Shown here piece by piece: positions 13,958 to 20,737 of a stretch of DNA of 20,941 bases; positions within the stretch are counted from its first letter, which is position 1, and each line of letters opens with the position of its first letter. Under the pieces are notes generated by a model, which was not told the DNA's origin, ran no database searches, and saw only the letters and a list, made by a program, of their open reading frames with translations. This DNA comes from Streptococcus sp. Its GTDB lineage: Bacteria; Bacillota; Bacilli; Lactobacillales; Aerococcaceae. The stretch is from contig JABZYY010000012.1 of assembly GCA_015264885.1 (NCBI GenBank), positions 270 to 21,210 of the forward strand, given 5' to 3'. Position numbers and translations under genes: made by a program.

Positions 13958-15061
13958 ATGAAACTAAACGCTACTTTTATGCAATTGGAAAGTGAAATGA
14001 AAGAAAAACAAAATCCGATTGTTTTTATCCAAAATCCAGAGACTATTCGTCTTTTGACGAAATTCTCAACAGAACCACATGAACGAATTGTAGCCCTTGT
14101 ATATACACCCGGTGCTACTCCGCTACTCTTCGTTCCAGCATTAGAACATCAAGTCGCTCAAAAAGCTGAGCCCGGCTTTATCGTGAAGAGTTATCAAGAC
14201 CATGAAGATGGTTGGAAACTCTTATCAGATGCGATTAAGGAACACTTCCCTACAGAGCTTAATTTCGCCGTGGAAAAAGTGGACTTCTCACTCTTTGCTG
14301 CTGAACAATTGCAAAAGCACTTCCCTGGTATTCGGTTCTCAGTGGACTTAACGCCAGTGGTTCAACAACTTCGTCTCGTAAAAGACGCAGAAGCTGTTGA
14401 TAAGCTTGTCTACTCAGGAACCTTTGCCGATAAAGCCATTGAAATTGGAAAGAAGGCCTTGAAAGTTGGCATTACAGAACGCGAAGTCGTTGCCATTATC
14501 GAATTCGAAATGAAAAAACTAGGTGTCTCTCAAATGAGCTTTGATACAATGGTGCTCTTTGGAGACCACGCTGCGGATCCTCACGGTGAACCTGGAGACC
14601 GTACCCTTAAAGAAAACGAATGGGTCCTCTTTGACCTAGGAACGATGGTCGATGGCTACGCAAGTGACATTACTCGTACGGTCTTCTTTGGAAGCGAAAG
14701 CGCGAAAGACCCACGCCATCAAGAAATCTATGACATTGTACAAAAAGCACACGATACAGCTATCCAAGCAGTAAAACCTGGCATGAAAGCTAGCGAAATT
14801 GATAAGATTGCTCGTGACATTATCGCGGAAGCTGGATATGGTGAATACTTCATCCACCGCCTTGGACACGGAATTGGACAAAGCGTTCATGAGTTCCCTT
14901 CTATTATGGAAGGAAACGATATGGAACTCGTTGAAGGGATGTGCTTCTCTGTTGAACCTGGTGTGTATATTTCAGGTGACTACGGGGTACGTATTGAAGA
15001 CTGCTTAGCCGTAACAAAAGACGGTGCAAAACTCTTCACATCTGTTCAATACGACTTCTAA
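13958..15061 (+). CDS. pepQ: Xaa-Pro dipeptidase, M24B family (367 aa)
   Basis: Cytoplasmic metallopeptidase that splits X-Pro dipeptides. The five pita-bread metal ligands are visible: D226 (LFDLGT), D237 (ASDITR), H304 (RLGHGIG), E333 (SVEPGVY) and E347 (RIEDCL). The N-terminal creatinase-like half (1-130) matches PepQ, and length is usual. GGAGATG precedes the ATG at 13958. It is divergent from ccpA with 155 bases between them, a shared control region known from lactobacilli, and ends in its own terminator. PepQ rather than PepP is favoured by length and by the ccpA neighbour. Confidence 0.95.
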   Translation: MKLNATFMQLESEMKEKQNPIVFIQNPETIRLLTKFSTEPHERIVALVYTPGATPLLFVPALEHQVAQKAEPGFIVKSYQDHEDGWKLLSDAIKEHFPTELNFAVEKVDFSLFAAEQLQKHFPGIRFSVDLTPVVQQLRLVKDAEAVDKLVYSGTFADKAIEIGKKALKVGITEREVVAIIEFEMKKLGVSQMSFDTMVLFGDHAADPHGEPGDRTLKENEWVLFDLGTMVDGYASDITRTVFFGSESAKDPRHQEIYDIVQKAHDTAIQAVKPGMKASEIDKIARDIIAEAGYGEYFIHRLGHGIGQSVHEFPSIMEGNDMELVEGMCFSVEPGVYISGDYGVRIEDCLAVTKDGAKLFTSVQYDF

Positions 15062-15071
15062 ACCACAAAAG

Positions 15072-15100
15072 AAAAAGCCTGGGGATTTCCCCAGGCTTTC
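15072..15100. terminator. Bidirectional terminator between pepQ and the YtxH gene
   Basis: AAAGCCTGGGG and CCCCAGGCTTT around a short ATTT loop, with A-rich 5' and T-rich 3' flanks. It serves pepQ (plus) and the YtxH/DUF948 unit (minus). Confidence 0.9.
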
Positions 15101-15117
15101 GTTATTTATTAATGAAA

Positions 15118-15624
15118 TTAAGCTTCTTCTTTAACGTCTTCTGCTTTTTCCTTAACGTCTTCTGCTTTTTCTTTAACGTTTTCTGCTAATTCAGCAACTA
15201 CTTCAGCTGATTCTTCTTTGTGTTTAGCAAAGTTTCCTTTTACTTTATCAACTGTTTCGTTAAATTGGCCTTTTAAGTTTTCAGTTTGTACTGCAACTTG
15301 GTCTTTTAAGTTAGCTGCTTGTTTAGACACTTGTTCTTTTAAGTTAGCTGCTTGTTTAGACACTTGTTCTTTTAAGTGGCCAGCTTGTTCTTGTAAGTTA
15401 ATGCGGATATCTTGTGTTGAAGTTTTAGCTACTTCTGCAAATTCAACACCTTTTGCACGTGCGATTTCACCGTATTCTGATAATTGTTCTTTATAGCGAT
15501 CTGCTTCTTTCGCTAAATCTTCACGTAATTCTTTACCTGATTTTGGTGCAAATAATAAAGCTGTTACTGCTGCTGCAGACGCTCCGATAAATGCTCCTAA
15601 TAAAAATCCACCTGATTTACTCAT
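15118..15624 (-). CDS. YtxH-domain protein with 11-residue amphipathic repeats (168 aa)
   Basis: Membrane-anchored envelope protein. The YtxH-type N-terminus is a glycine/alanine-rich helix (GGFLLGAFIGASAAAVTALL, about 4-23) followed by FAPKSGKELRED. The rest is a long polar helix with 11-residue repeats: LKEQVSKQAAN twice identically, then LKDQVAVQTEN and LKGQFNETVDK. A C-terminal stretch repeats VKEKAED every seven residues. The pattern recalls apolipoprotein or LEA-type amphipathic helices that lie along a membrane or form coiled coils. I chose ATG 15624 (MSKSGGF) because GGAG lies 8 bases upstream; GTG 15633 overlaps that site. It follows the DUF948 gene by 18 bases in one operon. DUF948 and YtxH genes often sit near ccpA. 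Function is unknown; a stress role is assumed for the family. Confidence 0.88.
   Translation of the reverse strand: MSKSGGFLLGAFIGASAAAVTALLFAPKSGKELREDLAKEADRYKEQLSEYGEIARAKGVEFAEVAKTSTQDIRINLQEQAGHLKEQVSKQAANLKEQVSKQAANLKDQVAVQTENLKGQFNETVDKVKGNFAKHKEESAEVVAELAENVKEKAEDVKEKAEDVKEEA
15131..15193. repeat. 21-bp tandem repeat in the 3' end of the YtxH gene
   Basis: TTAACGTCTTCTGCTTTTTCC-type units start at 15131, 15152 and 15173 with a few substitutions. They encode the seven-residue VKEKAED repeats. Confidence 0.8.
15308..15373. repeat. Identical 33-bp tandem repeat inside the YtxH gene
   Basis: Two perfectly identical 33-base units, 15308-15340 and 15341-15373, encode the exact 11-residue duplicate. 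Identity at the DNA level implies recent duplication, so copy number may vary between strains. Confidence 0.9.
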
Positions 15625-15642
15625 GTTCAACACTCCGTTTCG

Positions 15643-16047
15643 TTATTTTACTTTTTTCTTCTTTGAAAGAATCGTTCTTCCAAAATTAAATGCCGCAACT
15701 GCACGGCTTGTTTTTGAAAGCTTCACTGCTTTTGTTGCTAGATTACGAGATGATGTATTTACATCAGAAATCGTCACACCTAAATCGCCTGCCGCTATAA
15801 ACAACGGATTTGTCACTCTAAGTTTGCCGTTCACGTCATCTACAAGTACATTTGCTTTATTTAATAATCCTTCAACTTCAATTGAAAGACTATCAACATC
15901 TTTTGTAATGACTTCTAATGAATGATTCACGTTATCAACGGTTTTATTTAATCTTGATAAAATCGGTGATACTTTGACAATTACAAAAACCACTAATGCT
16001 AATAAAGCACATGCAGCAATTAATGCAGCAATCTCAACACCTGTCAT
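15643..16047 (-). CDS. DUF948 membrane protein (134 aa)
   Basis: Small single-pass membrane protein. Residues 4-26 (VEIAALIAACALLALVVFVI) form the membrane helix; the remainder is a long helix with heptad-like spacing (LSRLNKTVDNVNHSLEVITKDVDSL and onward), then a basic tail SKKKKVK. This is the layout of the DUF948/YtxG family, whose genes typically sit just upstream of a YtxH gene, as here (18 bases apart). The ATG at 16047 follows GGAGG and a TATACT box lies at 16070-16075. The biochemical role is unknown. Confidence 0.9.
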   Translation of the reverse strand: MTGVEIAALIAACALLALVVFVIVKVSPILSRLNKTVDNVNHSLEVITKDVDSLSIEVEGLLNKANVLVDDVNGKLRVTNPLFIAAGDLGVTISDVNTSSRNLATKAVKLSKTSRAVAAFNFGRTILSKKKKVK

Positions 16048-16069
16048 TGAGCCATTCCTCCAATCTTAT

Positions 16070-16075
16070 AGTATA
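16070..16075 (-). promoter_or_regulatory. -10 box of the DUF948-YtxH operon
   Basis: TATACT on the minus strand, 22 bases before the start at 16047. No convincing -35 was found. Confidence 0.45.
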
Positions 16076-16194
16076 AATTAATGATAACACTTTCTCATGA
16101 AAAATACCATAAAATTAATACTTGAAACTGCACTACTTTCAATCATTTTTTACATATGGTACACTTATTTTATTACTAATAAAGGGTGACAAAT

Positions 16195-17064
16195 ATGCAC
16201 AACGTCTTATGGATAGATTCCATTTCAAATTTCTTTACGAATTACTGGAATTCCTTTGATTGGGAATCCATTTTATCTAATGTTTTTACGAAATTATTAT
16301 CATTAATTTTATTATTCCTACTATTCTACTTTGGAAAGAAATTTTTACATTTTCTATTTAAGAAAACTATTCTTTCCTCTGTGAAAGTCGTTCGTCAAAG
16401 CGAAAACAGACAAAAGACAATCGTGAAGCTCTTAGAAAATATGCTCGATTATTTCTTATACTTCATCTTAATCTACTGGATTCTCTCGATTATCGGGGTT
16501 CCAATCTCTAGCTTACTCGCAGGGGCTGGAATTGCTGGGGTTGCACTTGGTCTTGGCGCACAAGGTTTCCTATCAGATGTGATCAATGGTCTCTTCATCC
16601 TACTCGAACGTCAATTCGAAGTTGGAGATGCCGTTTTAATCAACAACATTTCTGGAACCATTGCAAGCGTCGGAGTCCGTACTACACAAGTTCGCGGATA
16701 TGACGGAACACTGCACTACATTCCAAACCGCAATATCACTGTTGTCAGCAACCAATCTCGTGGAAATATGCGCGCTTTAATCGAACTTCCAATTAGCAGT
16801 AACGTCGACTTGAAGAGCGTCTATGAAACCATCGAAGCCGTACACAAACAATATGCCGAAACAGACGACGCATTGGCATCACCACCAAATATCGTTGGCC
16901 CACAAACCAAGCCAAACGGCCAATTTGTGTTCACCATCGCACTGATGACAAAGAACGGTTTACAACACGCCACTTACAAGCGTTACCTCACCCTTTATCA
17001 AGAAGCACTGTTGCAAAAAGGCATCGACCTTTCTTCACCAGTCATCCCATATACAACCAATTAA
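16195..17064 (+). CDS. Small-conductance mechanosensitive channel, MscS family (289 aa)
   Basis: Homoheptameric membrane channel that opens on hypo-osmotic shock. Three membrane segments are visible (about 28-50, 72-98 and the pore helix near 98-135). The Gly/Ala-rich pore helix is AGAGIAGVALGLGAQGF, followed by the conserved beta-domain entry ERQFEVGDAVLI and the VGVRTTQVRGYDGTLHYIPN strand. Length is close to that of E. coli MscS (286) and B. subtilis YkuT. I chose ATG 16195 (MHNVLWID) because AAAGGG lies at a good distance; a GTG at 16186 overlaps that site. Upstream TTTACA (16149-16154) and TATTAC (16171-16176) are a plausible promoter. It is a single gene with its own terminator. Confidence 0.95.
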   Translation: MHNVLWIDSISNFFTNYWNSFDWESILSNVFTKLLSLILLFLLFYFGKKFLHFLFKKTILSSVKVVRQSENRQKTIVKLLENMLDYFLYFILIYWILSIIGVPISSLLAGAGIAGVALGLGAQGFLSDVINGLFILLERQFEVGDAVLINNISGTIASVGVRTTQVRGYDGTLHYIPNRNITVVSNQSRGNMRALIELPISSNVDLKSVYETIEAVHKQYAETDDALASPPNIVGPQTKPNGQFVFTIALMTKNGLQHATYKRYLTLYQEALLQKGIDLSSPVIPYTTN

Positions 17065-17090
17065 AAAAGAAGGCCCACGCCTTCTTTTTT
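17063..17090 (+). terminator. Intrinsic terminator of the MscS gene
   Basis: AAAAAAGAAGGC, loop CCAC, GCCTTCTTTTTT: a 12-bp stem ending in a T run, starting at the stop codon. The A-rich side makes it possibly two-way. Confidence 0.92.
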
Positions 17091-17114
17091 TGTTTCCTTA
17101 TAATCCACTCCATA

Positions 17115-17171
17115 GGATGCACCACACCCTATTCCTTCCTCTCTCCTTCTTACGGAATGGTATATAACTCA
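17115..17171 (+). repeat. Short flank repeat before copy B1
   Basis: A diverged segment running from GGATGCA through a C/T-rich stretch to TACGGAATGG and ATAACTCA. A second version lies at 17555-17612 before copy B2. It seems to be an upstream module of the structured repeats. Confidence 0.55.
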
Positions 17172-17274
17172 TCTGCATTATAAAAATAAGCTACAGAGAT
17201 TCCGAGGAATTCTATAATAGCAATAATGGGCATACGCATAAAATGCGAATTAAAGGGCGTAAGGAATTTATTCC

Positions 17275-17422
17275 ATACATAAAAAACTTTATAAAAATAG
17301 ACGCAGTAGCTGATTGAATTAAGCTTCATCACTCGTGATTCGCTTACTCCTAATCAGCCTTGCGGGGGTAAGACTACAAAGAAAAACGGGCTCACACTGT
17401 GATCCCGTTTTTGTCTTTGGTC
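17275..17422. other. Insertion in the arm of repeat copy B1
   Basis: Other type I copies have the tip GTTAGGAAT-TT-ATTCCTTAC uninterrupted; here unrelated sequence separates GGAATTTATTCC from TTACTCCC. The insert has no credible open frame. It holds a long hairpin (17366-17426) whose top is a terminator-like stem (17384-17410). No flanking direct repeat is obvious. Confidence 0.6.
17382..17412. terminator. Terminator-like hairpin inside the insertion
   Basis: AAAAACGGG, then TCACA/TGTGA closing a one-base loop, then CCCGTTTTT: a strong stem with A and T flanks that could stop transcription in both directions between mscS and the cbpB-like gene. Confidence 0.6.
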
Positions 17423-17554
17423 TTACTCCCTTTTTGAGGCTTTTAAAGCGAGAGATGAAAGACTCGAGCTGGTGCCCCATTATAGCTATTATCTAGAATT
17501 CCTAAAAAGAAATCGCTTTGTGCTCTAAGAAACTCAACATGAACCTTCCAATTG

Positions 17555-17612
17555 GGATGCAGATTCTTTCCTCACATTTCCTCTACTTTCTACGGAATGG
17601 CACATAAACTCA
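17555..17612 (+). repeat. Short flank repeat before copy B2
   Basis: Second version of the segment at 17115-17171: GGATGCA, a C/T-rich stretch with TTTCCT, TACGGAATGG and ATAAACTCA at matching spacing. Confidence 0.55.
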
Positions 17613-17622
17613 CTCAAATTTG

Positions 17623-17824
17623 AATAAACCCATTACAAAGAGTCCTTTGGATAATGTAGTAATCATCGTAGCGAGTGTAATCGATGCGAATTACTGGTGC
17701 TTGAAAATTTATTTTCTAGCGCCAGTTTGAGGCTCGATAGGAACTGAGACGTAAGGCTCAGTCCGATACAGCTACAATGATTACTATCTGAATATCCAAA
17801 GGACTCTAAAGTAATTGGTTTATT
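17623..17824 (+). repeat. Structured intergenic repeat, copy B2 (type II, complete)
   Basis: Outer stem: AATAAACC (17623-17630)/GGTTTATT (17817-17824), ATTAC/GTAAT, AGAGTCCTTTGGATA (17639-17653)/TATCCAAAGGACTCT (17793-17807), then GTAGTAATCAT with ATGATTACTAT and GTAGC with GCTAC. Helix b: ATCGA (17680-17684)/TCGAT (17734-17738). Loops TGCGAATTA (17685-17693) and TTTGAGGC (17726-17733). Arm a: CTGGTGC (17694-17700)/GCGCCAG (17719-17725), one G-T pair. Arm c: ACTGAG (17743-17748)/CTCAGT (17757-17762). The right end covers the stop codon of the cbpB-like gene. Confidence 0.85.
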
Positions 17825-18296
17825 TACTATTTTCTTTTTCCACAAAATCATATTTGCGGGTGAGTTCATGTACCATGAAGTTGATGCGCTTTAAAAGCTC
17901 CTTCCTCGTCACAATCCCCACAAACTCATCCTCCTCATTCCCAATACAAATAAAACTCTCATCCACAAGTTCATTTAATACATCTTCCACTTGAGTATCC
18001 TGATGAATGATTGGAAACTCCGTACGCATGACTTCACGCACTTTGTATTTTCCTAACTGATTCATATGAATTTGTTCCACGCCCGTGATTTTGTGTAAAA
18101 TCATCGCCAGTGAAATCAGACCTACAATTTTATTTTCCTTATTCAGTACAGGAATGAGTGAATAACGCACATTCGTCAACACAAGCATCGCGTGTTCCAA
18201 AGTATGGTCTTCTTGAAGAATAGCTACTTTTTCTGCATCGATAAAAAGCTTATCGCGATCTTCAAGTAGTAACTCTTGGATTTTCTTATGAATCAA
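17820..18296 (-). CDS. CBS-domain protein, DarB/CbpB-like (158 aa, TTG start)
   Basis: Two tandem CBS domains (about residues 15-70 and 85-145), as in the cyclic-di-AMP-binding proteins DarB (YkuL) of Bacillus subtilis and CbpB of Listeria, which link c-di-AMP to the stringent response. Resemblance includes DAEKVAILQ...LEHAMLVLTNVRYSLIPVL, the VREVM linker and a late FVGIVTRKELLK. I favour a TTG start at 18296 (peptide MIHKKIQELLLE) because AGGGAGGG lies 7 bases upstream; the in-frame ATG at 18314 has no ribosome site and would add six residues. It overlaps the phosphodiesterase gene by 11 bases, so the three genes from murI form one unit. c-di-AMP binding is inferred from the family. Confidence 0.82.
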   Translation of the reverse strand: MIHKKIQELLLEDRDKLFIDAEKVAILQEDHTLEHAMLVLTNVRYSLIPVLNKENKIVGLISLAMILHKITGVEQIHMNQLGKYKVREVMRTEFPIIHQDTQVEDVLNELVDESFICIGNEEDEFVGIVTRKELLKRINFMVHELTRKYDFVEKENSK

Positions 18297-18834
18297 GCGT
18301 ATACCCTCCCTCATTAGACCACGTATAGTCTAAAACGAGCCCATCTAATATTTCGTGTTTTGTTGTGTAATAGGTTAAGCGTAATTTGTCTTTTGAAAGA
18401 ATATCCAGTACTGCATACGACGGTGTCCCCATATAGCTACCACGCGGGTAGTTCGTTGACCCTGAATTGATGCAAAGCACACCGTTAACATTCTCAGCAT
18501 TTAGTTTATGCGTATGTCCGTAAAATGCGACACGCGCACCCATTTCTTTAGCCGCATTTGCTAAATACTCACGACCGGTGTTCACATATTCAAAATGCCC
18601 ATGCGCTACAAAGAAATTGATACCTTCTAGTGTGAACACTTCTGAACGAGGATACTCTGGGTCGTAATCACAGTTTCCTGTTACGCGAATACAATGCGAT
18701 AGACGTTCATCTTTATAAGGAAATTCTGAATCTCCCGTATGCACAAATGTCACATCACTTCCTGCATAATGGTCGAAGATTCTCTTTAATGTTAATTCTT
18801 GTCCATGGTTATCACTGACAACGACAATTTTCAT
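18286..18834 (-). CDS. Metallophosphoesterase, YfcE/YsnB-like (182 aa)
   Basis: Calcineurin-type phosphodiesterase of the small MJ0936/YfcE class. The metal ligands are in order: D8 and H10 (VVSDNHG), D35 (HTGDSE), N54 (VTGNCD), H79/H81 (VAHGH) and the final GHTH at about 106-109. Length matches the family. The natural substrate is not known; members split model phosphodiesters and depend on Mn or Ni. Its ATG overlaps the stop of the murI-rdgB gene by four bases (ATGA), a coupled pair found widely: in Bacillus subtilis ysnB follows the rdgB homologue ysnA. The cbpB-like gene follows with an 11-base overlap. Confidence 0.92.
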   Translation of the reverse strand: MKIVVVSDNHGQELTLKRIFDHYAGSDVTFVHTGDSEFPYKDERLSHCIRVTGNCDYDPEYPRSEVFTLEGINFFVAHGHFEYVNTGREYLANAAKEMGARVAFYGHTHKLNAENVNGVLCINSGSTNYPRGSYMGTPSYAVLDILSKDKLRLTYYTTKHEILDGLVLDYTWSNEGGYTLDS

Positions 18835-20279
18835 AATGATTCCTCCGTTTGATTTAACTCATGAGTCCATTTTTCCCACTGGCTAACAAGCAATTCAATG
18901 GCTTTTGCTCGGTGGCTAATTTTATTTTTAATATCCATTCCTAGTTCCGCAAATGTCTTACCATACTCAGGAATAATGAATAATGAATCATATCCAAATC
19001 CGCTATCCCCAGCTGGGAGTGTCGCGATTTGGCCTGGGCATTCTGCTTGAACTACAAGTGATTCACTATTTGGCGCCGCTAGCACTAAGCAACAAGTGAA
19101 ATGAGCCGAGCGCTCCTCTCCAACGAGTCCACCAAGTTCTGATAAAAGCTTCGCGTTATTCGCAGCATCGCTCTTTTGTTCGCCAGCAAAACGTGCAGAA
19201 TACACACCTGGTTGCCCGTCCAAAGCATCCACGCAGAGACCAGAGTCATCCGCTAAGACGATTGTTTGTAAGGCATTGGCAATTGTCTCAGCCTTCAATC
19301 GTGCATTTTCTTCGAAGGTTTTTCCTGTCTCTTCGACTTCTTCTAATTCTGGAAAATCTCGCAGTGTCTTTACAGAATATCCCTTTGGTTCAAAAATCTC
19401 TGCAAACTCTTTGGCTTTACCAACATTATTCGTCGCAATCACGATTTCTTTTTTCAATTCAACTGGTTTCACTTCTTCTTTAAGTGTCACTTTCTTCACC
19501 TTCAGACCTGTTCGATTCAACCAGTTTTCAGCAATTTCTTCAAAGAGGCTTGCTTCTCCAGTTGTATAAATTTCAAGAGTTGGTTCAGGATTCGATTCAG
19601 GCGTTTCGCTTAATTTGCAATAATCTAATAACGCGCTCACACTAGAGACTGTTTCTGCCCCTGAGTCAATCAATGTCACGTTTGCTCCGACCACTTTTTG
19701 AATCGTTTGACGAAGCAATGGGTAATGCGTGCAGCCTAAAATGACTGTATCGACCTTGGTTCCTTCTAATGGACGTAAGGTTTCACGAACGACTTCTTCT
19801 GCTTCCTTCGTATCTGATTGATTTCTTTCAACAATCAGTACAAATTTCGGACAAGCAATATCGAACACTTCAATATCTTTATTCTTGTCATGCATGGTCT
19901 TTGGATACACTTTACTAGCAATCGTCGCGTTTGTTCCAAGAACACCGATGCGGTCATTCTTCGTTTGCTTGATGGCTGCAAGGCTTCCTGGTTGAATCAC
20001 TCCAACGACTGGAATCGTTAATGTGTTTTGTAATTCTTCTAGAACTACTGCAGTCGCGGTATTACATGCAATCACAAGCATTTTAATATTTTTTTCTAGT
20101 AAAAATTGCACCATTTCTAATGTGTATTGGCGGATTTCTTCAACAGGTCGTGTGCCATATGGGCAACGTGCAGAATCGCCAAGGAAGATCATGGATTCGT
20201 TTGGTAATTGTTTGAGGGCTTCTTTGAGGACAGTAAGACCGCCAACGCCCGAATCGATAAACCCGATTGGTCTTTTCAT
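18831..20279 (-). CDS. murI: Bifunctional glutamate racemase / XTP-dITP diphosphatase fusion (482 aa)
   Basis: One chain with two enzymes. Residues 1-265 are glutamate racemase, which makes D-glutamate for peptidoglycan: GFIDSGVGGLTV (with D9, S10), catalytic C72 in ACNTAT and C183 in GCTHYP. Residues 279-475 are the RdgB/HAM1 house-cleaning pyrophosphatase that removes (d)ITP and XTP: IATNNVGKAKEF (281-292), DDSGLCVDAL (344-353), GFGYDSLF and a late SHR. The linker (about 222-278) contains Pro- and Glu-rich stretches. In Bacillus the two are separate genes of one operon; the fusion is known in some Lactobacillales such as enterococci. ATG 20279 follows AAAGG at about 14 bases, rather far. 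A TATACT box lies at 20313-20318. Confidence 0.95.
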   Translation of the reverse strand: MKRPIGFIDSGVGGLTVLKEALKQLPNESMIFLGDSARCPYGTRPVEEIRQYTLEMVQFLLEKNIKMLVIACNTATAVVLEELQNTLTIPVVGVIQPGSLAAIKQTKNDRIGVLGTNATIASKVYPKTMHDKNKDIEVFDIACPKFVLIVERNQSDTKEAEEVVRETLRPLEGTKVDTVILGCTHYPLLRQTIQKVVGANVTLIDSGAETVSSVSALLDYCKLSETPESNPEPTLEIYTTGEASLFEEIAENWLNRTGLKVKKVTLKEEVKPVELKKEIVIATNNVGKAKEFAEIFEPKGYSVKTLRDFPELEEVEETGKTFEENARLKAETIANALQTIVLADDSGLCVDALDGQPGVYSARFAGEQKSDAANNAKLLSELGGLVGEERSAHFTCCLVLAAPNSESLVVQAECPGQIATLPAGDSGFGYDSLFIIPEYGKTFAELGMDIKNKISHRAKAIELLVSQWEKWTHELNQTEESL

Positions 20280-20312
20280 GGTTTCTCAACCTTTCTTTCT
20301 TTAGTCTTCTAT

Positions 20313-20318
20313 AGTATA
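20313..20318 (-). promoter_or_regulatory. -10 box of the murI-rdgB operon
   Basis: TATACT on the minus strand, 34 bases before the ATG at 20279. The -35 is not clear. Confidence 0.5.
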
Positions 20319-20381
20319 CCATAGTTCGCGTGACGCTGATTCAAATGTGGTTTGGTTTATGAAAAAGTTAACCAACAGAAT

Positions 20382-20640
20382 GGCACCTTCGGTGTTTGAA
20401 TGAAAAGGCTTTGGAGGGTCTAAACTGCATGCCTTTATCGGATATCTTCATAGTGTTTGTAATAGCTGTATCGGTTCAAGCCGTGGTCTCTCACCTACTG
20501 AGCCTCAAAGCAGTAGTAAGGAATAAATTCCTAACTACTGCTAATTCGCATCAGTTACGCTCGCTATTACTCACACTATAGAATCCGATCGGCACTCCGT
20601 TTGACTCCTCCAGCCTTTTCATTCAAACACTGGTGCTCAT
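20382..20640 (-). repeat. Structured intergenic repeat, copy C (inverted, long outer stem)
   Basis: Fifth copy, opposite orientation to the others. In plus coordinates: outer stem GTTTGAATGAAAAGGCT (20394-20410)/AGCCTTTTCATTCAAAC (20612-20628), CACC/GGTG further out, ATCGGAT/ATCCGAT, and ATAGTGT-N2-GTAATAGC (20450-20466)/GCTATTAC-N2-ACACTAT (20563-20579). Helix b: ACTGA (20497-20501)/TCAGT (20551-20555). Loops GCCTCAAA (20502-20509) and TAATTCGCA (20542-20550). Arm a: GCAGTAG (20510-20516)/CTACTGC (20535-20541) with AGGAAT/ATTCCT inside. Arm c is weaker here. It lies upstream of the murI promoter, between it and the terminator of the next gene. Confidence 0.85.
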
Positions 20641-20695
20641 AACCTTTTTAATACGACCAAGTGACTAAAAAAGAAAGGGGAGAAACCTCCGACCT

Positions 20696-20727
20696 AAAGA
20701 AAAGAACTCCTGATGTGCAGGAGTTCT
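20696..20727 (-). terminator. Intrinsic terminator of the partial membrane-protein gene
   Basis: AGAACTCCTG (20703-20712), loop ATGTG, CAGGAGTTCT (20718-20727), followed on the minus strand by TTCTTT. It starts about 10 bases after the stop of the partial gene. Confidence 0.9.
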
Positions 20728-20737
20728 GGGATAGATT

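Larger units (their letters stand above)
17206..17502 (+). repeat. Structured intergenic repeat, copy B1 (type I, interrupted)
   Basis: Outer stem: GGAATTCTA (17206-17214), TAATAGC (17215-17221) and ATAATGGG (17223-17230) pair with CCCATTAT (17476-17483), GCTATTA (17485-17491) and TAGAATTCC (17494-17502). Helix b: TAAAA (17239-17243)/TTTTA (17441-17445). Loops TGCGAATTA (17244-17252) and TTGAGGC (17434-17440). Arm a: AAAGGG (17252-17257)/CCCTTT (17428-17433). Arm c: CGAG (17449-17452)/CTCG (17463-17466), then AGCTGGTGCCCC. The tip of arm a is broken by about 148 extra bases (17275-17422), which explains the length. Confidence 0.8.

Noticed and set aside
17150..17332. 60-codon minus-strand open frame across repeat B1 and its insertion
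   Set aside because: It crosses the boundary of the insertion and has no start signals.
17091..17819. Degenerate insertion sequence or CRISPR array
   Set aside because: No transposase remnant in any frame, and the repeats are few, long, diverged and internally folded rather than short, identical and evenly spaced.
20396..20581. 61-codon plus-strand open frame
   Set aside because: It lies entirely inside structured repeat C; no ribosome site.
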